Origin: Saccharum officinarum
Lineage: Eukaryota; Streptophyta; Magnoliopsida; Poales; Poaceae
Reading direction: 5' to 3'
Assembly (NCBI GenBank): GCA_020631735.1
Contig: CM036199.1
Coordinates: 16,511,955-16,575,954 of the forward strand
Length of the DNA stretch: 64,000 nucleotides
Both the position numbers and the translations under genes were made by a program. Below the pieces are notes generated by a model. That model did not search any database, was not told where the DNA came from, and saw nothing but the letters and a program-made list of their open reading frames with translations. Below are positions 32,722-43,950 of this stretch, in pieces. The number at the start of each line of letters is the position of its first letter. The stretch's first letter is position 1.

Positions 32722-34155
32722 GAAGCAGTGCTCGTCGACTTTCTCCGCGCAAACGTCGACATCTTTGCGTGGAGTCCCTCGGATATGCCAGGCATACCTA
32801 GGGAAGTCGCCGAGCACGCCTTGGAGATCCGGGCCGGATCCAAACCGGTGAGCAACGCCTGCGTCGCTTCGATGAGGAGAAGCGCAGGGTCATCGGCGAG
32901 GAGATACACAAACTGTTGGAGGCCGGGTTCATCAAGGAGGTTCATCATCCCGAGTGGCTAGCTAATCCTGTATTAGTTAGGAAAAAGAGTGGGAAATGGA
33001 GGATGTGCGTAGACTATACCGGTTTAAATAAAGCATGTCCGAAAGTTCCTTCCCTTTGCCACGCATTGATCAAATCGTTGATTCCACTGCGGGATGTGAA
33101 ACTCTCTCATTCTTAGATGCATACTCTGGCTACCACCAAATCAAAATGAAGGAGTCCGACCAGCTCGCGACTTCATTCATCACCCCATTCGGCATGTATT
33201 GCTACGTTACGATGCCCTTCGGTCTCCGGAACGCGGGGGCAACGTACCAGCGATGCATGCAACATGTTTTCAGGAAGCACATTGGGTCGACCGTCGAAGC
33301 TTATGTCGACGACATCGTGGTCAAAACCCAACAAGCCAACGATCTGGTCAACGACCTCGACGTTGCATTCAAGTGCCTCAGGGCAAAAAACATCCGACTC
33401 AACCCAGAGAAATGTGTCTTCGGCGTCCCACAAGGTATGCTTCTAGGGTTCATCGTATCTAAACGTGGCATCGAGGCCAACCCTGAAAAAATCTCTGCAA
33501 TCACTAAAATGGGCCCCATCCGAGATCTAAAAGGCGTACAGAGGGTCACAGGTTGCTTGGCGGCACTCAGCCGTTTCATTTCGCGCCTCGGCGAAAAAGC
33601 ACTCCCTCTGTACCGTCTCTTGAAGAAATCAGACCATTTTTCCTGGAACCTTGAGGCTGAGGAGGCTCTCACGAAACTGAAAGCCACCCTATCTAACTCA
33701 CCGATCCTCGTCCCTCCAACCCCGGGGGAACCACTCCTACTCTATGTCGCCGCGACATCACAAGTAGTCAGTGCTGCCCTGGTTGTCGAACGGGCCGAGG
33801 AGGCACACACCTTGCTCGTCCAGAGGCGGTCTATTTCGTTAGCGAGGTGCTCTCAGAAACAAAGTGTCGATACCCACAGATCCAGAAACTGCTATATGCT
33901 GTCATCTTGACGTGGCGCAAGCTCCGACACTACTTCGAGGGTCACCCGATTACTGTGGTTTCTTCTTTCCCTTGGGAGAGATAGCCCAGAACCGGGAAGC
34001 CTCGGGTAGGGTTGCCAAATGGGCGGTCGAGCTCATGGGTGAGGCATTATCCTATGCGCCGCGAAAAGCTATCAAGTCACAGGTATTAGCAGATTTTCTG
34101 GCCGAATGGACTGACACACAACTCCCCTGCACAGCTCCAGGCGGAGCTGTGGACC
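32722..34155 (+). pseudogene. Reverse transcriptase, T2
   Basis: Same domain as 2748-4208 with LSFLDAYSGYHQI and YVDDIVVK (near 33302-33325) intact in the 33035-33910 frame. One-base losses relative to T1 near 32850, 33045 and 33825 split it into several frames. Confidence 0.87.
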
Positions 34156-34641
34156 ATGTACTTCGATGGGTCATTAATGAAAACGGGAGCAGGCGCGGGC
34201 TTGCTCTCCGTCTCACCCCTCGGGGTTCACATGCGCTACGTCGTCCGGCTTCATTTCCCTGCGTCTAACAATGTCGCCGAGTACGAGGCACTCGTCACGG
34301 GGTTGAGAATCGCCATCGAGCTCGGGGTCCGACACCTCGACGTCCGAGGCGACTCCCAACTCGTGATCGATCAGGTCATGAAGAGCTCGAGCTGTCGCGA
34401 CCCCAAGATGGAAGCCTACTGCCAAGAAGTACGGCACCTCGAGGACAAGTTTCACGGCCTCGAGCTCAACCACATCGCACACAGGTATAATGAGGCCACT
34501 GATGAACTGGCAAAAATCGCGTCCAGTCGAGCCACGGTTCCACCGGACGTCTTCGCGAAAGACCTTCAGCACCCATCCGTCGACCTCAGGCCAGACGGGG
34601 GGGGGTCGACGGGGCGTCGCTCGACCCTCCACCTGAGGTAG
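34156..34641 (+). pseudogene. RNase H, T2
   Basis: YFDGS, the NNVAEYEAL Glu and DSQLVIDQV are present in one frame. It ends at a G run (nine G near 34597-34605; T1 has eight) that shifts it from the integrase frame. Confidence 0.86.
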
Positions 34642-35478
34642 AAGCCCCCTCGACCGGGCTGAAGCCATGCAGGTGGAAGACCTAACGCCACCGTCTGACC
34701 TCGAACCTGACTGGCGTATTCCGTACCTCGACTACCTTGGCCAAGGGGATCTCCCCTCGGATAAGACTGAGGCTCGACGGATCGCACGCTGGGCCAAAAC
34801 TTTTGTGATTGTGGGCGACAGCAGAGAGCTCTACCGCCGTAGCCCCACTGGTATCCTCCAACGTTGCATCACAAAAGAGCAAGGCAGGAATCTGCTCGGC
34901 GATCTTCACTCGGGGCTTGCGGTCACCACGCAGCACCTCGAACCCTCGTCGGAAACGCCTTTCGACAAGGATTCTATTGGCCGACCGCGGTCTCCGACGC
35001 TGTCAAGCTAGTACGCTCCTGCGAGGGTTGTCAGTACTATGCGAGACAGACTCATCTTCCGGCACATGCCCTACAAACTATCCCCATCACATGGTCGTTC
35101 GCCGTTTGGGGGCTCGACCTTGTCGGACCACTAAAAAGGACGACTGGCGGCTTCACCCACTTGCTCGTCGCGATCGACAAATTCTCTAAGTGGATCGAGG
35201 CCCGCCCCATCACCAGCATCAGGTCCGAACAAGCTGTACTCTTCTTCACTAACATTGTTCATCGCTTTGGGGTCCCCAACTGTATCATCACAGACAATGG
35301 CACCCAGTTCACTGGCAAAAAGTTTTTGGATTTCTGCGACAACCATCACATTCGAGTGCTCTGGTCTGCCGTGGCTCATCCAAAAACAAACGGTCAGGTG
35401 GAACATGCCAACGGCATGGTCCTACAAGGCCTAAAGCCCAGAATCTTCGACAAACTAAATAAACATGGCAAAAAATAG
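34642..35478 (+). pseudogene. Integrase core, T2
   Basis: The HHCC zinc region straddles a frame change near 34915. The core Asp residues (GLDLVGPL, ITDNGTQF) and the Glu of QVEHANG are in one frame to the amber codon at 35476-35478. The A run broken in T1 is intact here. Confidence 0.87.
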
Positions 35479-35952
35479 GCTGTCGAGCTACCCTCGGTCC
35501 TGTGGAGCCTAAGAACAACGCCGAGTCGAGCCACGGGGTTCACTCCGTTCTTCTTAGTCTACGGGTCTGAGGCTATGCTACCAACCGATATAGAATACGG
35601 GTCCCCGAGGTTGAAGGCATACAACGAAAGACATAACGACGCCACAAGACAGGACGCCCTCGACCAGCTCGAGGAAGCCCGAGATGTGGCTCTGTTGCAT
35701 TCTGCCAGATACCAGCAGGGTCTCCGACGCTACCACGACAGACACGTCCGCAAGCGTGACCTCAACGTTGGTGACTTGGTGCTACGGCGGAACCAGAACA
35801 CCAAGGGACGGCACAAGCTCACACCACCATGGGAAGGGCCGTACATCATCACAGAAGTGCTAAAGCCGGGCACCTACAAGCTATCCAATGAGAAGGGCGA
35901 AATCCTCACCAACGCTTGGAACATTGAACAGCTACGTCGCTTCTTTCCTTAA
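35479..35952 (+). pseudogene. Integrase C-terminal part, T2
   Basis: Continues the integrase frame after the amber codon. GDLVLRR and WEGPY motifs as in T1. Ends at TAA 35950-35952, the end of pol. Confidence 0.87.
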
Positions 35953-36633
35953 AAAGCCTCGAGGCTCTGTATTTCCTTGTTCGTCAATAAAGAATACAGC
36001 GATGTTCAAATTTTTGTTTTGTAATGAGGAAGGATCGACCCTGCACTCCCAGAGTCGACCCTCCCTCGGGGGCTGCAAGGGGGGAACCCCCGGTCCCCGA
36101 AAAAACTTATGCTCTTTTTTAAATTTAAGAACCGCTTCTTAGATCGACTTCGCTCAAAGAGCACCCTAAGGTTCGAAAGGGCTCTCGAGTCTGGAGCATC
36201 ACCTACGCCTCTGAGGCTACGGTACCTCCACTCACCCCTTACGCCTTTTAGAGGTACGCCTTCACGCTGAGAAGATCTAAACAACGGTTCCTAAAATCAA
36301 AAAAGAACATACCCCCTGTCGCTTAGATCAGGCTCTCACACGATTTACCAGGCCGCAACATCACCCTGAAGCTCGAGGGCGGTTGAGCCGCGAGATCACC
36401 TACGCCTCCGAGGCTACGGTACCTCCACTCGCTCCGTTACGCCAAAAGATGTAGCTGCGCGCTAAGTAAATCACGCGAGAACACGATCCGAATGATAAAG
36501 GAAAGAAAAGCTCGAGTAAAACTGAATCAACCACGAACCGGTTTATGTTTCAAGTCTTTAAGGCCTCCGCGGCCACCACGATCAAAATTCAAAATACTAA
36601 CTTCTTACATGGGCCTTCATGCCTAGATTTGGC
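35953..36633. other. Region between pol and antisense ORF, T2
   Basis: Non-coding. It contains the same diverged two-copy repeat as T1 (near 36185-36270 and 36390-36470). Confidence 0.65.
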
Positions 36634-39600
36634 TCACGGGCCCTCGTCGTCGGCAGGTGGAACCACCTCGGCTTCAAAAAGCGAGGCCAGACGGCTTCCA
36701 GGTTCTTCGGCAGCTTCGATCAGCTCCACGCAAGCATCCTCGTTCTCCTCGTCTGTCCGATCGGGGTCTGTGATGAAGCCCTCGACAACGAGCCTCATGT
36801 CAAACACAAATCCCGAACGGACGACGGCCAGCGCCCTCTTCACGCCGTGATGGAGGCCGTCCCGTATCTTCTCCCGGGCAAGGCGGCCTAGCGCCACCAT
36901 CCGTCGGACGAAGGAGTTCCCCGGAACATCTTCCCCGGTGTCGGCGTCGGGCTCGACCCCCAGGCCATCACACACGGTGGTGATCGCGCCCTGGAGAAGT
37001 TGGGTCCTCCGGATCTCGGCTTCGAGGAGGCTCTGGAAGGAGTTGGCAGATGATTGGGCCTCTCGGTTCTCTCTCTCCAGCTCTGAAACACGACAAGCAA
37101 ATTAATACCCCACGCGGGGCCTTCAACGTCGTGACTATAACAATCACACTTACCCTCGATGTGGGTCTGCAGGCCCACGACCTCGTCGCGGAGCCCCCCG
37201 CACGTTCGCTCGAGCCCCAGGAAGGCGCTGTCCTTGTCACGGATGGCCGCCTTTAGCGCCTCGATCTCCTGCCGAGCACACTCGAGAGTTGCGTCCTTCT
37301 CTTGGACGACTCCCTTCAGCGTCATGATCTTGGCGTTGAAGGTGTCGCGCTGAAGGCTAACCTGGGAAACATCCTCCTCGAGCTCCTTCACCCGCGCAGA
37401 CAAGGGCTCGAGATCCCTACGCGCCTGGGCAGCCTCCTCCCGAGCCTTGTCCAGGCCAGTGCGCATCATGGCCTCGGCCGCCCATGCCTGCGTCGCTTCT
37501 TCTTTCACCACCGCGTACGCGACGCGCAGCTCAACCATCTCGGCGTTCCGGTCGGATAGCCATTTCTAGGCCTCCTCGACCAGGACCCGTTGCTGGGACA
37601 GCGCGCCCCACACGCCACTCTCGTCCCGGATGAAGAGCGACTTGCGGCGGGAGTACTCCTTCAGCTCCTGAGCGCAATTCGAAAAGGTCACAAATCCGAA
37701 AAAAAAACACATCAAGAAAGCCGACGGGTCGATCATACCTCGGTGGCATCCCCCATACTTCGCACAACACCGGACGCCACTCGGAGCAACCGGTCAAGGT
37801 GCTGGCGGACGCCCTCGAGGTATTCCCATCGGTGCACTTCATCTTTGTCGCTCAAGACAAAGATGGGCTCGGCGTCGGGGTTCGTAGCGTCCCTGAACTG
37901 AAGGGACGGCCCCCCCACCTCGGCAGCTCCGTCTCGGCCCGCGCTATTGCCAGCGCGGCGATGTCGGGCCACGACGAGGATGACCCGGCCGGGGCGTCTC
38001 CCGGTCCCACGGAAGGACCGGCCTCGCCCGCGGTATCCACCTCTCCAATGGCCGTCGCAACACCGGCCTGGTCCGCGACCTCACCCCCCTCGACCCCATC
38101 GCTTGTTTCCCCTTGTCCAGGAGGATATCGTCGAGGGGAGCGTGAGGGCGAGCACCCTCGACCGCCGGCGCCTCCGGAGCCGGCGCCTCGACTGACAACG
38201 GCTCCGGTATCCGCGCCTCGACCGTCAGCACCTCCGGAGCTGGCGCCTCTTCTTCCAATGCTCCAGTTAGGGGCTCGACCGCCCCGCCCTCCACCGTGCC
38301 CGCTGGCTCGACCAACGGGTCTTGTTGCGGCCGCGACCCCCTCGCCAGGGCCACCTCTTGCCCCGACACCGACGCGACCTCCTTCATGGTCACGTCAGCA
38401 CCCGCCCGCTCCGCGTCGTGGACGGGTGCCTCGCCCGTCGCAACCGCAACGGCAGCCTCGGTCGTCCCCGCCTCGACCACATCAAGCGCCGCCGCCTTTG
38501 CTGGTTCGGACCCCTCGGCGGCAGGCTCCAGGCCGGCAACCACCGCGGTGTCGGCTGACCCCTGTCATTGTCGCAGGCGCCCCTTCGCGGCCCCGACCTC
38601 CCGGACCCAGACCGCATCCTGTTCCGCCGTCCAGTTGAGGACAACGGCGCTGGCTCGCAGCGACTTCACAGGGGTAGGCCCCATCGGCTCCGCCTTCCGC
38701 TTCAACCTGCGAAGTGAGAAGGAACGTCAGTCAACGGACTTAGAGAAAGGCAGGACAACCAAGCTGAGAGGCTTACCTGGAAATCGGCACCAAGTACCTC
38801 GACCCCGCGCGGCTCGAGCCTCCCGGGATGGCCGCTGGTGGCCTCGCGACGGCCTCACCAGCAGGCCGAGTGCTCCTGGGAGCCTCGGCCAACGCACCAC
38901 CCTGCGCCCTCTGTGCTTCCGAGGCCAGCTGGCCTCGGGTCCTTACGCCCACCGACGCCGCCGCCAATGACGACGCCGGTACCGCCGTCCCCGCCCCTGC
39001 CGGAGCTTGCGGGGCACCGGCTGGTGCGGACGTCCCCGTCGACCCCTCTCGCTGGGTCCGGGGTAAAACGGCCCCTCCTGTCGAGGGGCCCGTCTCCTTC
39101 TCCGCCTTCTTCCCCTCGGGCTCCTCGACCACGACGACCGAGGAGGACGCCCCCCCCGATGGGCTCCAGCAGGGGGCGAATGTCGGGAAGATCCCCAAGC
39201 CTAGTCGCGATCTCATATCACGACAGGGCATCATCGTCTTCGCCGCTGCTGTCGTCGTCCTCCCCCGAGACCGTCTCGGAGGGCGACGGCGCTAGGGGGA
39301 CCCCGTCGATGGTCTGCTGGCGTCGAAGCTTCTTCAATGCCTCCGCCTCCTTGGCCTTGCGGATTGCCCGCTTCTTGGCCGTCTCCTTGGTCTGCTTCTT
39401 CTTGGAAGCTTGCAGGCGTCGAGCCTCCCGGGCGGGCCGGTCCTCCGGGACTGGCGGACGCGTTTCCCGCAACGCCGACAGATCCTATACGCCGGTCTAG
39501 ACCACGTCAGCGAAATCCACAGATAAACGAAAATAGCATCACCTCAGCCCCGGGATACGTACCACGGACTCAAACCCTTCGGTAGGCCTCATGGGAACCC

Positions 39601-40466
39601 GGTTGGCCTCCTCCGCCTTGAAGTTCCCAATCATCCGGCGCGCTCGTCGGAGGACCTCCTCGAGGGCGAGGGATTCATGGGACATCCGGGTCCCCTCCAG
39701 ATTTGCCTCCGGAGTCATCTGGTCCAAACGGAGACGACGCCGGTACAGCGGCATCACTCTGCGGCGATGGAAGATCGCTGCCACCGCCGCAGCCGTCAAG
39801 CCCCGGAGGCGAAGCCGCTACAGCGCCGCCAGCAGCGGGTCCAAGCGCGGCTTCTCGGCCTCCGGCACTCCGTACGACTAGCGCTCCTCTCGAGCGATCA
39901 ACACGCGGCCGATGTACCTCGGCAATTGATTTTCATCATTGCGAAGGTAGAACCAACCATCGTGCCACCCACTGTTCGAAGAGATGAGGCGGGCCGGGAT
40001 GTACAGATCCACCCGACCCGACCTCACCTGCAGCACGCAGCTCCCCACTCGAGCCACGCACAGGACGCCCTCTTGGCAAAGAGCTCGGCCTTGAAAAGGT
40101 GAAGCCACAGGTTCCACTGCGGCTCCACCCCAAGGTAGCCCTCGCAGACCGCCGCGAAGATGGCAGCCTGCGCGACGGCATTGGGGGAAAGATGGTGAAG
40201 CTCCACTCGGTAGTAGTGGAGGGCGCGCGCATGAAGATCGACGTCGGCACGCCAAACCCCCGCTCGTGGAAGCAGACGAAGCTCACCACATACCCTTCAG
40301 GGGGCACCGGTTCCCGGTGGGCAGGGGGCGGCGCGATCCACTCCGGCTGCGACCGGCTCGTCCTTGGCCGCAACAGCCCGTCCTCGACCAACTCTTCCAA
40401 CCTCCTCTCCATCACCAAGGAGGCGGCCCAGTCGTCGGCGGGGAGGATCTGGCTCTTTCCTGCCAT
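36634..40466 (-). pseudogene. Spliced antisense ORF of the Tat element (transposase_28-like)
   Basis: A gene opposite to gag-pol, between pol and the 3' LTR. The start (MAGKSQILPADDW, ATG near 40466) leads into the domain Pfam calls putative gypsy type transposon (LRPRTSRSQPEWIAPP, then HERGFGVP and YIPARLISSNSGWHDGWFYL). A long Ala/Pro/Glu-rich part and a coiled coil (37538-37154) follow. The last exon ends at TGA 36634. At least one clean intron is visible: donor GTAAGT at 37153, acceptor CAG before 37082, 71 bp. Frame changes near 40240 and 40050 and stops near 39890 and 39215 break it in this copy. Tat/Ogre elements are known to carry such additional antisense ORFs; the function is unknown. 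Confidence 0.82.
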
Positions 40467-40845
40467 CGGTGCTGTCGGAGGGGGGATGGATGGAAGGGAT
40501 GCGGTGGCGGCGACGACGCGGGCAGAGAACGCGATAAGGCAAAGATTGTCTGGGGCAGAAGATTGCAGGAACGCAAGGGACCGGTGGGGAACGCAGACCC
40601 CTAGGCCTTAACTTTATATGCCCAGGCGGAAGCCCAACGGCCGCGCGAGAAGGTAGGAACAGTTTCCCGCATTAAATGCGCTCACCTAACCGTTTCCTTA
40701 CATCTCGCAGGAGTCGGGCATGTGGCCGTCCCCCACGTCGTGACCACACGCCACGTCGCCCACTACCGCGCCGATCTCGCCTCCCCAAAAGACGCGCCCG
40801 GCTAACGAACGAGGGAGGGATCCACGGACGAATATCCCCAGGTAT
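40467..40845. other. Upstream part of the antisense ORF, T2
   Basis: Likely promoter and 5' leader of the antisense gene. A TATA-like ACTTTATATGCC lies at 40609-40620 (plus), reading GGCATATAAAGT on the minus strand, about 145 bp upstream of the antisense start. No ORF of its own. Confidence 0.5.
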
Positions 40846-41845
40846 GTGGAAAATGGGCCCGAAGCCCGTAATAAGTCTCGAGGGAGCGAAAGCTGGCCCT
40901 CGAACAGGGTTCGACAGCTGCCCTCGAGCAACAGAGTTAGGGACGACCCAGGGTGCGCCCGTACATGGCCAAGGGCTCGAGCCACGCTCTCGAGGCACCC
41001 CAGGACGTATTCGAGGCCGAAGGAGAAGGTCGTCGTAGGAATCCCTCCGAGGGAGGCATCGAGCCCTCGAATCCTGTCGAAGGGAATCGAGATCCACACG
41101 ACCACTTCTTGGCATTTTTTAGGGCGCCTCCGGGCCACTAGCCGACCCCTAACGAACGGGGCACGGGTTCTTACTCGAATTCCCCCGCTAGCAGCTCACC
41201 GGAGATCGTCGAAACTCGGGTCCAAACGAGGGCAGTACGACGTTCTCCACCCCTCCTCCTTTTCTCGAAAAAGGAGCGTGAGGGTCGTGAAAGACGACCG
41301 GGACTCTGATCGACCTCGTGCGTACGAGGCTCGGGGTCCCGACCGCAAAAATGGGCCCGAAGCCCGCAATAAGTCTCGAGGGAGCGAAAGCTGGCCCTCG
41401 AACAGGGTTCGACAGCTGCCCCCGAGCAACAGAGTTAGGGACGACCCAGGGTGCGCCCGTACATGGCCAAGGGCTCAAGCCACGCTCTCGAGGCACCCCA
41501 GGACGTATTCGAGGCCGAAGGAGAAGGTCGTCGTAGGAATCCCTCCGGGGGAGGCATCGAGCCCTCGAATCCTGTCGAAGGGAATCGAGATCCACACGAC
41601 CACTTCTTGGCATTTTTGAGGACGCCTCCGGGCCACTAGCCGACCCCTAACGAATGGGGCACGGGTTCTCACTCGAATTCCCCCGCTAGCAGCTCACCAG
41701 AGATCGTCAGAACTCGGGCCCAAACGAGGGTAGTACGACGTTCTCCACCCCTCCTCCTTTTTTCAGAAAAGGAGCGTGAGGGTCGCGTAGCAAAAGACGA
41801 CCGGGACCCTGATCGACCTCGCGCGCGCGAGGCTCGAGGGCTTGA
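40846..41845. repeat. About 500-bp tandem repeat in the T2 3' region, 2 copies
   Basis: Units starting ATGGGCCCGAAGCCCG at about 40849 and 41349, together with the shared stretch GGGACGACCCAGGGTGCGCC in each, are near identical over most of their length. They end in related sequences with ACGACCGGGACYCTGATCG. Variable tandem repeats in the 3' untranslated region are typical of Tat-lineage elements. The open frames here merely follow the repeat. Confidence 0.9.
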
Positions 41846-42036
41846 CCGCAACGAATTATTCCCCAATCAAACGCGTACAAGACCTCGGAGGAGTCTCAAT
41901 ACTCCACCGAGGCCTCGGGGGCTACACCCGGCGGGTGCGCTCGCGCGCCCCCACCGGAAAAAATCACGACGCCACTCCGGTTCTGACCATCCTCTGGGAG
42001 AGTGATCACACACTCACCCAAAGGCTCGGGGGCTAC
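41846..42036 (+). other. 3' end of T2 internal region with PPT-like tract
   Basis: Immediately before the LTR the plus strand reads CAAAGGCTCGGGGGCTAC (42019-42036), the likely but imperfect polypurine tract. A similar CTCGGGGGCTAC lies at 41914-41925. Confidence 0.65.
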
Positions 42037-43137
42037 TGTCGGTACCAACAGTACGGGGGTACCCACAACTATCGCCAAAAAACTAACATAACCGAAACCG
42101 CAACAAAAGATAGTCCGCCTCGGCCGCGTATCCTCTCCGACCCATACGAGGCCTGCTCGACGGGGCGCCTCGACCGCGCCCCGGCTCTGACTCATACGAG
42201 GCCTGCTCGATGGGGCGCCTCGACCGCGCCCCAGCTCCGACTCGTACGAGGCCCGCTCGACGGGGCGCCTCGACCGCGCCCCGGCTCCGACTCGTACGAG
42301 GCCCGCTCGACGGGGCGCCTCGACCGCGCACCTCGACGCCTTTTCTTTACCTACCCCAGGACAAAAGTCATAGCATTCAATGCGGTTACCTACTACCACC
42401 TACTGGCATGGCTGCGGCCATGATCGACGTGGGAACAATACCCGTGTCAGATCTCACTGTTTTACCGCCCATCCCATGATGGGAGGTGAAACCCGTCACT
42501 ATACCCACCTTACCGCGCACTATTCACCATCAATCACCCTCGAGGGAGGATAAGACAAGGCCCGTTCTCCGCGATATCAGGGATTCAGCCTTATCCATCC
42601 GGCCTCGACCCGGCCTCGACCCAGCCCCGACGCTCGACTTAGTTCAAAGGACGGTATGGCATGGCGCTCTAGGTCGTTTCGCCATCTTGTCTCCCACAAC
42701 GTCAGGGTGTCCAGGGATGGCCGGCCATTCCCAAGGCACGTCGCTACAGTCAACTCAACAGGAATCGACAAAGCATCACCTCAAGGCTCCCCGTCGTCTT
42801 GGCCTCCCCTCACCCTATAAAAGGGCAAGCCAGGGTTCAACGGAGGGGAAGGAGACAGAACGAAAAACACAAAACAGAAGATCGACAACTCAAGCAACCA
42901 CCTTTTTCCTCTTTTCTCTTTGAGACTTGGGCTCGACACCCTCTCTCGCATGCTTGTAACCCCTACACGAGCACCTCGGTGCAAGGAAATACAAACATCT
43001 CCCCCCGCTGGACGTAGGGCCTTCTTTTGCCCGAACCAGGATAAACCCCCGTGTGTTCTCCTTGCATCACCATCCAGGAAAGAGACACGCAACATTTACT
43101 CGTTGGTTTAGGACCCCCTCGGGTCCGAACACCGACA
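42037..43137 (+). repeat. 3' LTR of T2 (1101 bp)
   Basis: TGTCGG...CCGACA ends, with four 50-bp tandem units at about 42131-42330. Same length as the T1 LTR. As the partner of the T1 5' LTR it would date the insertion from about 21 differences in 1101 positions. Confidence 0.95.
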
Positions 43138-43142
43138 GATAC
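43138..43142. other. Target-site duplication GATAC, T2 side
   Basis: Reverse complement of GTATC at 8476-8480. Followed by CTATGAGTTATATC, the reverse complement of the sequence just left of the empty site. Confidence 0.9.
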
Positions 43143-43950
43143 CTATGAGTTATATCATTCACACTTCAAAGACAAGACTCCATGCTTTTCTGCACTTACA
43201 TGGTCATCGATAGAATCAAGTGGCACTAACACGATCAAGTGATACTTTTCTTCTTATTAAAGATATCATTACATGATATTTGTGTTGTCGTCAAAGTCAC
43301 TTGAACTTTTACATAGTTCACATCATGCATCGACGTAGACTAATTACGATATACATGAGAGCATCTACTAGCAAATGAAAACCGAATAAATCCATAGAAG
43401 ACCCAATTTGTGCCAAGTTAGTCACCATAAGATAGAGCTGCTTTTAGCAAAAAATATTAAACCGGTTTCAAATTTTTCTAAGCTAAAACAAAATTTCTAA
43501 GGTTAAAGCATATTTTATTGTTTTTAATTGCATACATTTTGAAAGAAAATAAAAAACAGTTGCCCAATTTACCTTCCTAAAGTATCAATGAAACCCCCAG
43601 CAGTTAATGCGACACCACACTAACCAAAACCATAATCCAAAATCGTTTTAAAAATTGAGTAAAATAAAAAGTAGAAATCTGATTTTATAAATACGGAAGG
43701 AAAACCGAACTATCGCCAAACTTTAGGGTCAAAAGAAAATTTTCCTTCCCTACTTAGGCCTTCTTTGGATAGAGAAAAAAATCGGTTTCCATTTTTTTCT
43801 TGTAATGTAAAAATGTACTGACTTTTACAAAAATCGTATACAATTTCTGTAATATGTCTGCGTTCCAAGGAATCTTGCCCCAACATCCGAGTAGGTACAA
43901 TGGGCTGGTGGTCGCCCAACGATCGGAGTTAGAAAAATGGGCCGGTGGTC
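43143..43950. repeat. Distal flank of the duplicated locus, in inverted orientation
   Basis: Reverse complement of 12251-12880 with more sequence retained, for example 43450-43650. It represents the left side of the Tat insertion site. No gene. The open frames on the minus strand that cross it lack recognisable features. Confidence 0.88.

Larger units (their letters stand above)
31811..43137 (+). mobile_element. Tat-type Ty3/gypsy element, copy T2 (5' end lost in gap)
   Basis: Plus-strand gag, PR, RT, RNase H and INT (31811-35952), a 3' region with an antisense spliced ORF, 500-bp tandem repeats and the 3' LTR (42037-43137). It overlaps T1 by roughly 5 kb in opposite orientation and is near identical apart from many one-base indels. 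Flank evidence indicates that T1 and T2 are parts of one insertion event. Confidence 0.92.

Noticed and set aside
41842..42423. 193-codon frame spanning the T2 PPT and LTR
   Set aside because: It crosses the LTR border and is driven by the 50-bp repeat with no protein features.
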